Origin: an uncultured Porphyromonadaceae bacterium
GTDB lineage: Bacteria > Bacteroidota > Bacteroidia > Bacteroidales > Muribaculaceae
Direction of reading: 5' to 3'
Assembly (NCBI GenBank): GCA_900545955.1
Contig: URAU01000008.1
Location: 60,992-124,991, forward strand
DNA length: 64,000 nucleotides
Position numbers and translations under genes: made by a program
The notes under the pieces: model-generated
What the model was told of the DNA's origin: nothing
The model's input: only the letters and a program-made list of their open reading frames with translations
Databases searched by the model: none
In this document: in pieces, positions 44,218 to 52,614 of the stretch
Position numbering within the stretch: the stretch's first letter is position 1
How the letters are laid out: every line of letters starts with the position of its first letter

Positions 44218-44933
44218 CACTCCACAGGGCATACGCACTCATACGCGTGATATTATTTGTCTCCGCTGGCATCCTGGCCGCCGCGTGCCGCGACGACGGA
44301 GATGACGCTGAGCATCAGCCTACCCTTTACGACATCGCCGAGATTTCGGATAAGACGGCCACCTCGACCGTGTTCACCGTCTATCGCCCCGACGCATCGG
44401 AAACGGCAGTAACGCTTTCGGCTCCCGGCGTTTCAGTGGGCGACATAGAAGTCGGCACGAGCGTATTCCTCGCATATATCCCGGAAAACGGCAGGCCTTA
44501 CACCTCCGGACGCATCAGCGTGGAGCGCGTCAGCACAATCAACAACTCCAACCTCAAGCGTGGCACGGAAATGAGCCTCCGGGGGTGGGATGAGGATCCC
44601 GTCTGGCTTCAGAGCCTATGGCCGGCCGGCGACAAAGTGTGCGTGCGCCTCCTTCTGCCATATTCCACCGAGCCGCGGCGCTTCGTGCTTGTGGTCGACG
44701 ATGCCACCTCAGGCAATCCATACCCCGACGCCTACCTTTATCATCGCCGCAACGACTTGCAGCCCAACTTCAGCCGCCAGTATTACGCCGCCTTCAACCT
44801 GGCCGCCCTTTGGGCCACCCCCGGCATCGAAGGCCTCACCATCCACGTCGCCAACTCCAACAACCCCACCCTCACCACCTTCCGCCTTACCAATCCCCAT
44901 CCTCAGCCAAACTCTTCCGGTGCCGTAAAGTGA
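44214..44933 (+). CDS. NigD-like lipoprotein (tentative)
   Basis: This 239-residue lipoprotein has signal [20 protein letters not shown] and lipobox AAAC (Cys25), then a Asp/Glu-rich linker. The body is beta-rich with [42 protein letters not shown] and [13 protein letters not shown]. The layout of a short N-terminal barrel followed by a second domain ending in a LYH-type motif is like NigD-family proteins of Bacteroidales, but I cannot confirm the match. ATG overlaps the lolD stop (ATGA), so it is co-translated; coupling to LolD could mean a role in lipoprotein traffic, but that is speculation. Confidence 0.55.
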   Translation: MTLHRAYALIRVILFVSAGILAAACRDDGDDAEHQPTLYDIAEISDKTATSTVFTVYRPDASETAVTLSAPGVSVGDIEVGTSVFLAYIPENGRPYTSGRISVERVSTINNSNLKRGTEMSLRGWDEDPVWLQSLWPAGDKVCVRLLLPYSTEPRRFVLVVDDATSGNPYPDAYLYHRRNDLQPNFSRQYYAAFNLAALWATPGIEGLTIHVANSNNPTLTTFRLTNPHPQPNSSGAVK

Positions 44934-45295
44934 ACTTGGTCAGTAGACCATTAAAGATTCAAACGGACTCAACTTCCTGACGATGACGGAGGTGTATAAT
45001 GAACGAAAACTTGAAGATGCTCTTGGTGCTGATGTGACGAGTACCACACGCATACACGACTGTTGCTGTGTGGAATTGACATCGGGCTAATTCGAGGCAT
45101 TCCATCTCGGTCCGTTAGGTCACCTCTGAGACTGATTGCCGTTTCTTCGAGTATTTTATCGCCGTTGCATGATAATGGCTTTTCAATCGCCCTGCTACTT
45201 GTCGCTGGTGTCAGCAGTCCACGAATCAAGCCTGTGATAATCTATGTTGTCGGCGTCTTACATATTCGCCCGGCATGGCCTGGGGAGTGTCATTT
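44934..45295. other. 362-bp intergenic stretch with no supported gene
   Basis: It lies between the NigD-like gene and the GNAT gene, whose 3' ends face each other. Short open frames exist on both strands (for example 44983-45090 plus, 35 residues with a CCC motif), but none has a family signature or a promoter box. It begins a more AT-rich tract that continues to about 46600. Confidence 0.5.
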
Positions 45296-45826
45296 TTACA
45301 AATCGATTGAATATAGTTTGTGCTCTTTCAACCAATGACCATCGGCTAACGTCGGGTGCATAAATGTCCCCTGAAAACTCATGCCAATGCGTTTCATTAC
45401 GTTCTCCGAGGGATTGTTTGGAACGGCAGTGAAGGAATAAAGTCTATTACAGAAGTGTTTATCGCGGGCATAGCCCAAACACGCCCGTGCAGCTTCAGTT
45501 GCATATCCTTTATGCCAGAACCTATCTGAGATACGCCAGCCAATTTCCCAACCGGGTGAGAAAGGAGCCTCGAAAGTAAAATGATGGAATCCGACATATC
45601 CTATAAACTCACCGGTTTCTTTAATTTCAACGGCATATAATCCGACGCCTGTTTCTTCAAATTCGGCGTTGATGCGATCTACGAAGGAATTTGATTCATC
45701 GGCAGACAAAGTCGTCGGAAAGTATTTCATGACATTTCCATCTCCGTTCATTTCAGCGAAAAATTTCCTATCTTCATATTTCCAGGAACGCAATAATAGC
45801 CGTTCCGTCTCCATGTAGATTTTCAT
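45296..45826 (-). CDS. GNAT-family N-acetyltransferase (RimJ/RimL-like)
   Basis: This 176-residue acetyl-CoA-dependent acetyltransferase has the opening METERLLLRSWKYEDRKFF, typical of the RimJ/RimL branch. The core strand ETGEFIGYVGFHHF is followed by EIGWRISDRFWHKGYATEAA, the acetyl-CoA-binding Q/RxxGxG/A-type loop. It ends with the NxxSxxVMKRIGMSFQG pattern. The substrate may be a protein N-terminus, an amino acid or a drug; unknown. The start at 45826 (MKIYMETERLL) is preferred over 45841. Base composition is more AT-rich than its neighbours and it has no operon partners, so recent acquisition is possible. Confidence 0.88.
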   Translation of the reverse strand: MKIYMETERLLLRSWKYEDRKFFAEMNGDGNVMKYFPTTLSADESNSFVDRINAEFEETGVGLYAVEIKETGEFIGYVGFHHFTFEAPFSPGWEIGWRISDRFWHKGYATEAARACLGYARDKHFCNRLYSFTAVPNNPSENVMKRIGMSFQGTFMHPTLADGHWLKEHKLYSIDL

Positions 45827-45910
45827 ATTGCTTCTGTCCACAGTCTACACCCTAAAATTTCTTATTTTCAGACCTTCGCTGACAATTGGTTGACAAAAAT
45901 TGAATGAAAA

Positions 45911-45945
45911 ATCCCGCAACTCTTGATTTAAATGAGTTACGGGAT
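45911..45945 (-). terminator. Terminator of tRNA-Leu
   Basis: A 12-bp stem with one mismatch (ATCCCGCAACTC / GAGTTACGGGAT) is followed on the minus strand by TTTTTC. It lies 7 bp downstream of tRNA-Leu. Confidence 0.8.
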
Positions 45946-45952
45946 TTATGGG

Positions 45953-46033
45953 TGCCCAGAACAGGACTCGAACCTGCACGCCTCTCGGCACGCGCACCTG
46001 AAACGCGCGCGTCTACCATTCCGCCACCTGGGC
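45953..46033 (-). tRNA. tRNA-Leu (anticodon CAG)
   Basis: A class II tRNA with acceptor GCCCAGG/TCTGGGC, anticodon stem CGCGT/GCGCG and loop TTCAGGT (anticodon CAG). The long variable arm TGCCGAGAGGCGT and the T-loop TTCGAGT are also present. CCA is not encoded. The register is fixed by comparison with the standard bacterial leucine tRNA layout. Confidence 0.92.
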
Positions 46034-46588
46034 ATCGCGTTTTGGTTGTGCAAAGTTACGATATTTTTTTTATCAAACAAACATAGTTGAAAAATTTTTA
46101 ATGATCTTTTCGGGAAGGAGCAATTGGGAAGGACCAATTGGGTCAACAGTGAGGGATTAACCTGGGAGGTCCCACCGGATTAGCATGGCAGCGTCAACTG
46201 GTCAGCTGGGCCGGATTCGCCTGTGAGTTCCAACCAGGTCAATAGATAAGTGCCTGCTTGGACGGGCAGTGAGACCGTGTTTCTGGGAATGCTTTCTATA
46301 ACAATATATGATGGCTCGGCGATAATTTGTAATCATTTGGATGTCAGTAAAATAGACAAGGAATCCCGCTGCGGTTAATTGTTTGATATTCAGGCGTTTG
46401 TTATTGCTAAAGACGGCGACACCCCGTGTCGTTGACATGGGTGATGGAATGATATGTGTGTGATGACGTTTTTGCAAATTGAGATAATGTATGTTGTGCT
46501 ATAGATATGGTCGGGAGAAAGGGTAGGTGAAAATATGCCGTAATTAATAATAATTAACAATTTTAGGGGGGTAATGTGAAAAGGCATT
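46034..46588. other. Intergenic AT-rich stretch with a small tandem duplication
   Basis: No gene is supported across these 555 bp. Two 14-bp near-identical units, GGGAAGGAGCAATT (46112-46125) and GGGAAGGACCAATT (46126-46139), are adjacent. A run of short inverted fragments (CTGGGAGGTCCCACC, GTCAACTGG) fills about 46140-46250. The right part has poly-A/T tracts leading to a promoter. Confidence 0.5.
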
Positions 46589-46596
46589 TAACTTTG
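46589..46596 (+). promoter_or_regulatory. -7 promoter box of the small secreted protein gene
   Basis: TAACTTTG lies 30 nt before the ATG at 46627. This excludes the upstream in-frame ATG at 46576. Confidence 0.65.
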
Positions 46597-46626
46597 TGCC
46601 GATTTATTAATTTAATTCTTGATTCT

Positions 46627-47088
46627 ATGAAAAAGTTTTTTCTTGCAATGATGTTGGTTCTTTCGGCATCGTTTGCGGTGGTTGCCGCTACGCCCGAGGA
46701 AGAGGCGGCTACGCGTATCGCTAATCTCGAAAAGATGCTCAAGTCCATGCCTGCGGCAACGGGCTTGGCAGATCTTGATGCCTATGTAAAGGCTTCGGCC
46801 GATGCTGGAACGCTTGCCGTGTCCAACAGCGTGCTTCTCAAGGCTGTCGTCGAGGGCGATGCTACTCCTGAAAATATTCTGAAGCTTGGCCTGGGGGTTA
46901 AGGCTGAGCAGGAAGCCCTTACGGAATCTACGAAGCTCGCTCCGAAGGCTGCCGAAGGGATGAAGTCGCTTAATCCTATGAAGATGGGCAAGGCCAAGAA
47001 AGCTCTCGACTTCGGCAACAAATGCAATCAGATTGTAACTGAAGAGACTGCTTATCAGGCTGAGGTCGTTGCCAAGCTTGGTAAATAA
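46627..47088 (+). CDS. Small secreted alpha-helical protein of unknown function
   Basis: This 153-residue protein has a clear signal peptide (MKKFFLAMMLVLSASFAVVAA) and a mature part that is almost wholly helical, rich in Ala, Lys and Glu. It includes PEEEAATRIANLEKMLKSMP, VKAEQEALTESTKLAPKAAE and MKMGKAKKALDF. A single Cys lies near residue 138. No known domain. The final codons and stop are duplicated: a 14-bp unit AAGCTTGGTAAATA occurs at 47074-47087 and again directly at 47088-47101. It is a single-gene unit with its own promoter and a hairpin terminator. Confidence 0.7.
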   Translation: MKKFFLAMMLVLSASFAVVAATPEEEAATRIANLEKMLKSMPAATGLADLDAYVKASADAGTLAVSNSVLLKAVVEGDATPENILKLGLGVKAEQEALTESTKLAPKAAEGMKSLNPMKMGKAKKALDFGNKCNQIVTEETAYQAEVVAKLGK

Positions 47089-47141
47089 AGCTTGGTAAAT
47101 AATGAGTGTGAGCGAAACGCTCCCGTGAAGGAAAGTAAGTG

Positions 47142-47185
47142 GCCGGTCGGACGGTTGGCGTATGAGCGCCGGCAGTCTGTCCGGC
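47142..47185 (+). terminator. Long GC-rich hairpin after the small secreted protein gene
   Basis: A 19-bp imperfect stem (47142-47160 with 47167-47185; two mismatches and three G-U pairs) and a 6-nt loop are followed by TGCACTTTTG. It probably terminates the gene upstream. The remainder of the gap to 47316 holds no supported gene. Confidence 0.55.
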
Positions 47186-47316
47186 TGCACTTTTGTCGCG
47201 CGCCCAAATTGGCTTCCGGTTGGATGCGTGTCGCCCCGATGCGCTGTCAAGGGGCCTTATTATTAAGAATTTCGCGAGATTTTGCGGAAAAGCTTGGTGA
47301 AATAGAATCAATTGAT

Positions 47317-47324
47317 TAACTTTG
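47317..47324 (+). promoter_or_regulatory. -7 promoter box of the DUF177-rpmF transcript
   Basis: TAACTTTG lies 25 nt before the ATG at 47350. Confidence 0.65.
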
Positions 47325-47349
47325 CACGGTTTTTCAGCCGACAGCAACA

Positions 47350-47949
47350 ATGGAAAAATTCAGCCAGTTCAAGCTTCCTCTCAAAAGCATGTCGCCGGGT
47401 GTACATGAATTCGACTACCGCCTCGGCAAGCAGTTTTTTGAGGATATGGAGAGCTCCGACGTGCGCGATGCCGATGTGTATGTGCATCTTACGGTGACGT
47501 ATGCCAACGATGTATATGCGCTGGCTTTCGTTTGCCGTGGGACGGTGACAGTGCCCTGCGACCGCTGCCTTGACGACCTGACGCTGGATGTCGACGCCTC
47601 CTACGGTATCAAGGTGAAGTATGGCGACTCCTATCGAGATGATTCCGATGAGCTGATGGAGATTCCCGCGTCTGACAACGACCTCAACGTGGCGTATATG
47701 ATTTTCGACACCGTGTCGCTTGCCATCCCCATCAAGCATGTACACCCTATGGGTAAATGCAACCGGGCAATGAGCAGTCTGCTGAAAAAGCACAGGGCCA
47801 CCGACGCCTCCGATCCGGATTCGGAACTTGAAGACCAGCTTATCGACGAGATGGATTCGATGCCCGATACCGCCGACGGCGCCGCTCAGGCTTCGACCGA
47901 CCCGCGTTGGGACGCTTTGAAAGGGCTACAGCCCGACGGAGGGGAATGA
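47350..47949 (+). CDS. DUF177/YceD family protein
   Basis: This 199-residue protein of the YceD/DUF177 family is found next to rpmF in most bacteria and is associated with large-subunit rRNA handling. Seen: FKLPLKSMSPGVHEFDYRLG at the start, the family core CRGTVTVPCDRCLDDLTL (about 58-75) with two Cys, a hydrophobic strand VAYMIFDTVSLAIPIKHVHP, an acidic C-terminal stretch, and DPRWDALKGL at the end, a standard tail motif. It is followed by rpmF after 71 bp in the usual order. Confidence 0.92.
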   Translation: MEKFSQFKLPLKSMSPGVHEFDYRLGKQFFEDMESSDVRDADVYVHLTVTYANDVYALAFVCRGTVTVPCDRCLDDLTLDVDASYGIKVKYGDSYRDDSDELMEIPASDNDLNVAYMIFDTVSLAIPIKHVHPMGKCNRAMSSLLKKHRATDASDPDSELEDQLIDEMDSMPDTADGAAQASTDPRWDALKGLQPDGGE

Positions 47950-48020
47950 GACGACAATCTGACGCCCCCAAACGAAAGACATAAACTGAACAATAAAGAA
48001 TAATATAGAAGAAAAGAATC

Positions 48021-48206
48021 ATGGCACATCCTAAACGACGTCAATCCAAGACACGTACGGCAAAACGCCGCACCCACGACAAGGCCGCTATGCCCACGCT
48101 GGCAATCTGCCCCAACTGCGGAGCATGGCATGTTTACCACTGCGTTTGCAATGAATGCGGTTACTATCGCGGAAAAATTGCAATCGAGAAGAACGCTGTG
48201 GTATAA
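48021..48206 (+). CDS. rpmF: 50S ribosomal protein L32
   Basis: This 61-residue L32 has the basic N-terminus MAHPKRRQSKTRTAKRRTHD and the zinc-ribbon cysteines CPNCG and CNECGYY, as in the zinc-binding form of the protein. It is preceded by DUF177 and followed by fabH; the plsX gene often found between rpmF and fabH is absent here. Confidence 0.97.
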   Translation: MAHPKRRQSKTRTAKRRTHDKAAMPTLAICPNCGAWHVYHCVCNECGYYRGKIAIEKNAVV

Positions 48207-48317
48207 CGGCGCATCAGAACCGAATGGCTGCACCAGACTGACGACTGAACTCCCGACGAGCGAGACGTCTTTCCCCGGGGCAGCCTTTTAGCAATTACAG
48301 ATTTCAAACAAGAATGT

Positions 48318-48333
48318 CCGGAGGCACCTCCGG
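48318..48333. promoter_or_regulatory. Palindromic hairpin before fabH
   Basis: CCGGAGG-CA-CCTCCGG is a perfect 7-bp stem with a 2-nt loop, 50 nt before the fabH start. The half CACCTCCGG recurs just upstream of the ATG at 48366. It could be an operator or a weak terminator for rpmF. Confidence 0.45.
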
Positions 48334-48383
48334 CCACGCGACGCGGGGCCCGGCACCTCCGGCAAATGCACACATATACCGAT

Positions 48384-49367
48384 ATGCTCAACGCAAAAAT
48401 CTCTGGTATCGCCTCGTATATCCCCGATGACATCCTCGACAACGAAATGCTCTCGAAGATGGTCGACACCAACGACGAGTGGATTACTACCCGCGTGGGA
48501 ATCAAGGAGCGTCGCATCCTCAACAAGCCCGTCGGCTCAAGCTATATGGGCATCGAGGCGGTGAAAAAACTGCTGGCCGATACCGGAACGGATCCCGGAG
48601 AAATCGACCTGCTTATCTGCGCGACATCCAATCCCGACTACCGTTTCCCTTCCACCGCATCGATAATCTGCGAGGGCACAGGACTTAAGAATGCTTATGC
48701 CTACGATATTCAGGCCGCCTGCGCAGGCTTCATCGTAGCGCTCGAAGATGCCAACGCATATGTAAAGAGCGGTCTCCGCAAGAAAGTTGTGGTCGTTGCC
48801 ACTGAAAAAATGTCGTCGATGGTCAACTATAAGGACCGCGCCACATGCCCGCTTTTCGGCGACGGAGCCGCTTGCGTGCTTGTAGAACCCACCGAGGATA
48901 CCTCCAAGGGTGTAATCGACGCCGTATTTCATGTAGATGGCCGCGGACTGGAGCATCTGGTCATGTGGGGAGGCGGTTCGGCAGAGCCTACGACTCAGGA
49001 GACACTCGACGCCGGAAAGCATTTCCTTTTCCAGGACGGCCGCAACGTCTACAAGAATGCCGTTACCGACATGTATACCGCATCCGTCGACATTCTCAAC
49101 CGCAATAATCTCACCGCCGAGACCATCGACTGGCTTGTGCCTCATCAGGCCAACCTGCGTATTATCGAGGCCGTAAGCTCTCGCGCCGGGATTCCGGAAG
49201 AAAAGGTGCTGGTCAACATCCAGCATACCGGCAACACATCGGCAGCTTCCATTCCTCTCTGTCTCGACGAATTCAAGAATAAGCTCAAGAAGGGCGACAA
49301 AATTCTCCTCACCGCTTTTGGCGCGGGCTTCACATGGGGCTCGATGCTGCTGGTGTGGGATATTTGA
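48384..49367 (+). CDS. fabH: Beta-ketoacyl-ACP synthase III (FabH)
   Basis: FabH starts fatty acid synthesis by condensing acetyl-CoA with malonyl-ACP. The 327-residue protein has ISGIASYIPDDILDNEML at the start and TNDEWITTRVGIKERRI. The catalytic Cys lies in AYDIQAACAGFIVAL (about 110), with His and Asn in VPHQANLRII and HTGNTSAASIPL. Length is typical. An in-frame ATG at 48366 would add six residues (MHTYTD); 48384 is chosen by comparison with usual N-termini. A clear terminator follows, so the cluster DUF177-rpmF-fabH is one unit. Confidence 0.95.
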   Translation: MLNAKISGIASYIPDDILDNEMLSKMVDTNDEWITTRVGIKERRILNKPVGSSYMGIEAVKKLLADTGTDPGEIDLLICATSNPDYRFPSTASIICEGTGLKNAYAYDIQAACAGFIVALEDANAYVKSGLRKKVVVVATEKMSSMVNYKDRATCPLFGDGAACVLVEPTEDTSKGVIDAVFHVDGRGLEHLVMWGGGSAEPTTQETLDAGKHFLFQDGRNVYKNAVTDMYTASVDILNRNNLTAETIDWLVPHQANLRIIEAVSSRAGIPEEKVLVNIQHTGNTSAASIPLCLDEFKNKLKKGDKILLTAFGAGFTWGSMLLVWDI

Positions 49368-49394
49368 CCCTCTTTATCCCTGAATACCAAACCG

Positions 49395-49425
49395 AAATAG
49401 CATCTTCCCACCAAAGATGCTATTT
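49395..49425 (+). terminator. Terminator after fabH
   Basis: A perfect 12-bp stem (AAATAGCATCTT / AAGATGCTATTT) with a 7-nt loop is followed by TTGTTTTATT, 27 bp after the fabH stop. Confidence 0.85.
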
Positions 49426-49454
49426 TTGTTTTATTAAACCCCCGGGAGCGGCCT

Positions 49455-49490
49455 CTTATAAACCCTCGACGACTCCGGAGCGTTTATAAG
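49455..49490. promoter_or_regulatory. Inverted repeat upstream of era
   Basis: CTTATAAAC (49455-49463) and GTTTATAAG (49482-49490) are perfect inverted 9-mers with an 18-nt spacer, 36 bp before the era ATG. No TAnnTTTG box is visible, so this is the main candidate control site. Confidence 0.45.
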
Positions 49491-49526
49491 ATACTTATCA
49501 ATCCGAAATATAACGACCCGAAAACT

Positions 49527-50531
49527 ATGACAGAAGATAAAAATACCCGTATCTCTGACGAGATTGAGCGTCAGGACGCTGAATCGCTGCTTGCAGCCGC
49601 AACCGATGCCGTAAGTTGCCCCGGTGAGGCGCCTTCCGAATGTCGCGAAGGCCATAAGGCCGGATTCGTTAACATTGTGGGGAACCCCAACGTGGGCAAG
49701 AGCACGCTGATGAATCAGCTCGTTGGCGAGCGCGTGAGCATCATAACCTCTAAAGCCCAGACAACGCGCCACCGCATCACCGGGATAGTAAATACGCCTG
49801 ATTATCAGATTGTTTTCTCCGATACCCCCGGTGTGCTCAAACCCAACTACAAGCTGCAGGAAAGCATGCTCGGATTCGCTCAGGGCGCACTTACCGACGC
49901 CGACGTGCTCCTATACGTTACTGACGTCGTGGAGGACCCCACCAAAAATGCCGATTTCCTTGCGCGCGTGGCCAAGGAGAAGATACCTGTGCTGCTGGTA
50001 ATCAACAAAATCGACCTTCTGAAAAACAATGGGGAACTTGAGGCTATCGTAAGCCGCTGGAAAGAGATTCTTCCCAACGCCGAGGTGTTCCCGCTGTCGG
50101 CCAAGGAGAATTTCAACGTTGCCAACCTCATGGCCCGCATTGTGGAGCTCCTCCCGCCTTCGCCCCCATACTTCGGGAAAGATGCCTTGACCGACAAGCC
50201 CGCCCGCTTTTTCGTCACCGAAATTATCCGCGAGAAAATCCTCACCAACTACGACAAGGAAGTGCCATATTCCGTAGAGGTGATTGTGGAGAAGTTCGAC
50301 GAATCCGAGAACGCCATCCACATCATGGCCACAATCTATGTGGAGCGCGACTCGCAGAAAGGAATCCTAATCGGGAAAGGAGGCGCCATGCTTAAGAAAG
50401 TCGGCACCGAAGCCCGCAAGGACATAGAGAAGTTCTTCGACAAGCGCGTATATCTCGAACTCTTCGTCAAGGTCGAACCCAACTGGCGAAACCGCGAGAA
50501 CAAGCTTAAGGCTTTCGGCTACATGGAATGA
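49527..50531 (+). CDS. era: GTPase Era
   Basis: Era binds 16S rRNA and helps assemble the 30S subunit. The 334-residue protein has the GTPase motifs GNPNVGKST (G1), TRHRITG (G2 region), DTPG (G3) and NKID (G4), and a C-terminal KH domain including YVERDSQKGILIGKGGAMLKKVG. The core starts at HKAGFVNIVG, about residue 43, so there is an acidic N-terminal extension of about 40 residues not present in the usual protein. No other start with an upstream promoter is evident. It is followed 127 bp later by der with its own promoter. Confidence 0.95.
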   Translation: MTEDKNTRISDEIERQDAESLLAAATDAVSCPGEAPSECREGHKAGFVNIVGNPNVGKSTLMNQLVGERVSIITSKAQTTRHRITGIVNTPDYQIVFSDTPGVLKPNYKLQESMLGFAQGALTDADVLLYVTDVVEDPTKNADFLARVAKEKIPVLLVINKIDLLKNNGELEAIVSRWKEILPNAEVFPLSAKENFNVANLMARIVELLPPSPPYFGKDALTDKPARFFVTEIIREKILTNYDKEVPYSVEVIVEKFDESENAIHIMATIYVERDSQKGILIGKGGAMLKKVGTEARKDIEKFFDKRVYLELFVKVEPNWRNRENKLKAFGYME

Positions 50532-50618
50532 TGGGGCTTAGCCTTCCCACGTCTGCATGCCCTTCGGCGTAGTATCAGCATTTATACCGCCCATCTTGGG
50601 TTTTGGGAGGATTTTAGT

Positions 50619-50626
50619 TAACTTTG
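50619..50626 (+). promoter_or_regulatory. -7 promoter box of der
   Basis: TAACTTTG lies 32 nt before the ATG at 50659. Confidence 0.65.
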
Positions 50627-50658
50627 CAATTGAAATTTAACATCAACGAATCAACGCA

Positions 50659-51975
50659 ATGTCGCAACTCGTAGCAATAGTCGGACGTCCGAATGTGGGC
50701 AAATCCACGCTGTTCAACCGCCTGACCGAAACCCGTCAGGCCATAGTCGACCCGACGGCCGGAACAACCCGCGACCGCCAGTATGGCAAGGTCGAATGGT
50801 GCGGACGTGAATTCTCCATCGTCGACACCGGCGGATGGGTGGTGAATTCCGACGATATTTTCGAAGGCGAGATTAACAAGCAGGTCGAGCTGGCCATCGA
50901 GCAGGCCGACGAAATCCTTTTTGTAGTCGATGCCATGAACGGCGTGACCGATCTGGACGACCATGTGGCTGAAATTCTGCGCAAGTCGCGCAAGCCGGTC
51001 ATACTTGTAGCCAATAAGGTTGATTCCAACGACTGGCTCTACAACGTGCCTGAATTCTATAGCCTCGGGCTCGGTGATCCGTATCCCGTCAGCGCCATCA
51101 ACGGCTACGGCTCCGGCGACCTCCTTGACGAAATCGTAAAGAAACTCCCCGAGCCTACCGACGAAGAAGCAGACCTTGAGGAGATTCCGCGCTTTGCCAT
51201 CGTCGGCCGACCCAATGCCGGCAAATCCAGTCTCATCAACGCATTCATCGGCGAGGACCGCCATATCGTCACCGATATCGCCGGAACCACACGCGACAGT
51301 ATCTACACGCGCTACAACAAGTTCGGGTTCGACTTCTATCTGGTCGACACCGCCGGCATACGCAAGAAGCAGAAAGTCAACGAGGATATCGAGTACTATT
51401 CCGTTATCCGGTCTATCCGGGCCATCGAGGCCAGCGACGTCTGTATCCTTATGATCGACGCCACCCGCGGCATCGAGGCTCAGGACGCCAACATCTTCGG
51501 TCTGATTCAGCGCAACAAAAAGGGTCTGGTGGTGTGCGTCAACAAATGGGATATAGCCGAGGACAAATCCATACAGGCGCAGAAGCATTTCGAGGAGGCA
51601 ATCCGTAACCGCTTCGCCCCGTTCACCGACTTCCCGATAATATTTTGCTCGGCCCTGACCAAGCAGCGTATTTTCAAGGTTATAGAGACTGCTGTCGACG
51701 TATACCGCAACCGCCGCCGCGAGGTGCCGACCTCGCAGCTCAACAAAGTAATGCTCGAGGCTATCGGGGCATATCCCCCTCCGGCCAACAAAGGCAAATA
51801 CATCAAGATCAAGTACGTCACCCAGCTGAAGGGCGCTCAGGTTCCGACGTTTATCTTCTTCTGCAATCTCCCGCAGTGGGTAAAGGAACCATACCGCCGT
51901 TTCCTTGAGAATAAAATCCGCGAGAACTGGGATTTCAACGGTACCCCCGTCCAGGTGTTCATGCGCGAGAAGTAA
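50659..51975 (+). CDS. der: GTPase Der (EngA)
   Basis: Der is a double GTPase needed for 50S subunit assembly. The 438-residue protein has two tandem G-domains. The first has GRPNVGKST and DTGGW with NKVD; the second has [17 protein letters not shown] and NKWD near residue 295. A KH-like C-terminal domain includes APPANKGK-type sequence ([18 protein letters not shown]). Length and order are standard. pgpA follows after 51 bp and is likely co-transcribed. Confidence 0.97.
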   Translation: MSQLVAIVGRPNVGKSTLFNRLTETRQAIVDPTAGTTRDRQYGKVEWCGREFSIVDTGGWVVNSDDIFEGEINKQVELAIEQADEILFVVDAMNGVTDLDDHVAEILRKSRKPVILVANKVDSNDWLYNVPEFYSLGLGDPYPVSAINGYGSGDLLDEIVKKLPEPTDEEADLEEIPRFAIVGRPNAGKSSLINAFIGEDRHIVTDIAGTTRDSIYTRYNKFGFDFYLVDTAGIRKKQKVNEDIEYYSVIRSIRAIEASDVCILMIDATRGIEAQDANIFGLIQRNKKGLVVCVNKWDIAEDKSIQAQKHFEEAIRNRFAPFTDFPIIFCSALTKQRIFKVIETAVDVYRNRRREVPTSQLNKVMLEAIGAYPPPANKGKYIKIKYVTQLKGAQVPTFIFFCNLPQWVKEPYRRFLENKIRENWDFNGTPVQVFMREK

Positions 51976-52026
51976 TATCCCTCCCCATCTCCCTTTCCGC
52001 CTCCACCCCGAATATCGCCTTCAACG

Positions 52027-52539
52027 ATGAGCAACAACAATAATCATCCGCTCGGCCAGGCTCCCTGGTTTCATGTGATTCTTTCCACCGGTTTCGGCGC
52101 AGGTTTTGTGCCCGGAGCGCCGGGTACGGCCGGAGCCTTCGTGGCTCTTGTCATCTGGTATGTGCTTTATCTCGTTCTGAGTCCGATAGCGCTTATGTGG
52201 GCCACTATCGCTCTTGTGGTTGTCACACTCGTGGCCGGAGCGTGGACTTCCGGAATTATGGAAAAATACTGGGGCGAGGATCCGCGGTCGGTGGTAATCG
52301 ACGAATACCTCGGCACGTGGATACCCATGCTCGCCGCCGGCGTGGCCGGCCATCCGGGAATTACGGCCATTCTGGCAATTGCCGGATTCGCCGCCTTCAG
52401 GGTCATCGACATAGTAAAGACTCCGCTGGCGCGTCGTATGGAACGCGTGGGTGGCGGCTGGGGCGTGATGCTCGACGACGTCGTGGCCGGCTTCTATGCC
52501 CTGCTTATCGTAATCGTGCTCCGCTACAGTATTCTATGA
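52027..52539 (+). CDS. pgpA: Phosphatidylglycerophosphatase A
   Basis: PgpA removes the phosphate from phosphatidylglycerol-phosphate in phospholipid synthesis. This 170-residue membrane protein has the family motifs GFVPGAPGTAGAFVAL near 23-38, VVIDEYLGTWIPML with the acidic pair near 88-101, FRVIDIVKTPLARRMER and GGWGVMLDDVVAG near 145-157. Four hydrophobic helices are visible. It lies 51 bp after der. A small hairpin, CCACTG-C-CAGTGG, 11 bp past the ORF end, may be its terminator. Confidence 0.92.
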   Translation: MSNNNNHPLGQAPWFHVILSTGFGAGFVPGAPGTAGAFVALVIWYVLYLVLSPIALMWATIALVVVTLVAGAWTSGIMEKYWGEDPRSVVIDEYLGTWIPMLAAGVAGHPGITAILAIAGFAAFRVIDIVKTPLARRMERVGGGWGVMLDDVVAGFYALLIVIVLRYSIL

Positions 52540-52559
52540 TCCACTGCCAGTGGAGCTAT

Positions 52560-52588
52560 AGATATAAAATAATTTTGAACGGTTACTT
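52560..52588 (+). repeat. Half copy of the susC promoter element, upstream of the P-type ATPase
   Basis: Bases here match the right end of the 318-501 element (474-501) at 25 of 28 positions, including ATAAAATAATTTTGAAC and GTTACTT. No left arm is visible nearby. It carries TAATTTTG at 52570-52577, a -7 box, 37 nt before the ATG at 52615. Confidence 0.7.
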
Positions 52589-52614
52589 AATATCCTTACA
52601 TTTCATCTGCTTAC

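Noticed and set aside
44983..45090. Small plus-strand frame of 35 residues with three adjacent Cys
   Set aside because: No promoter box, no family, and it lies in an otherwise empty AT-rich gap; length is within chance.
45953..46033. Reading the tRNA-Leu anticodon as TCA (selenocysteine or opal suppressor)
   Set aside because: This needs the loop shifted by one base. The standard leucine layout pairs CGCGT with GCGCG and gives loop TTCAGGT, hence CAG.
47092..47319. Open frame of 75 codons after the small secreted protein gene
   Set aside because: It spans the hairpin terminator and the next promoter and has no recognisable product.
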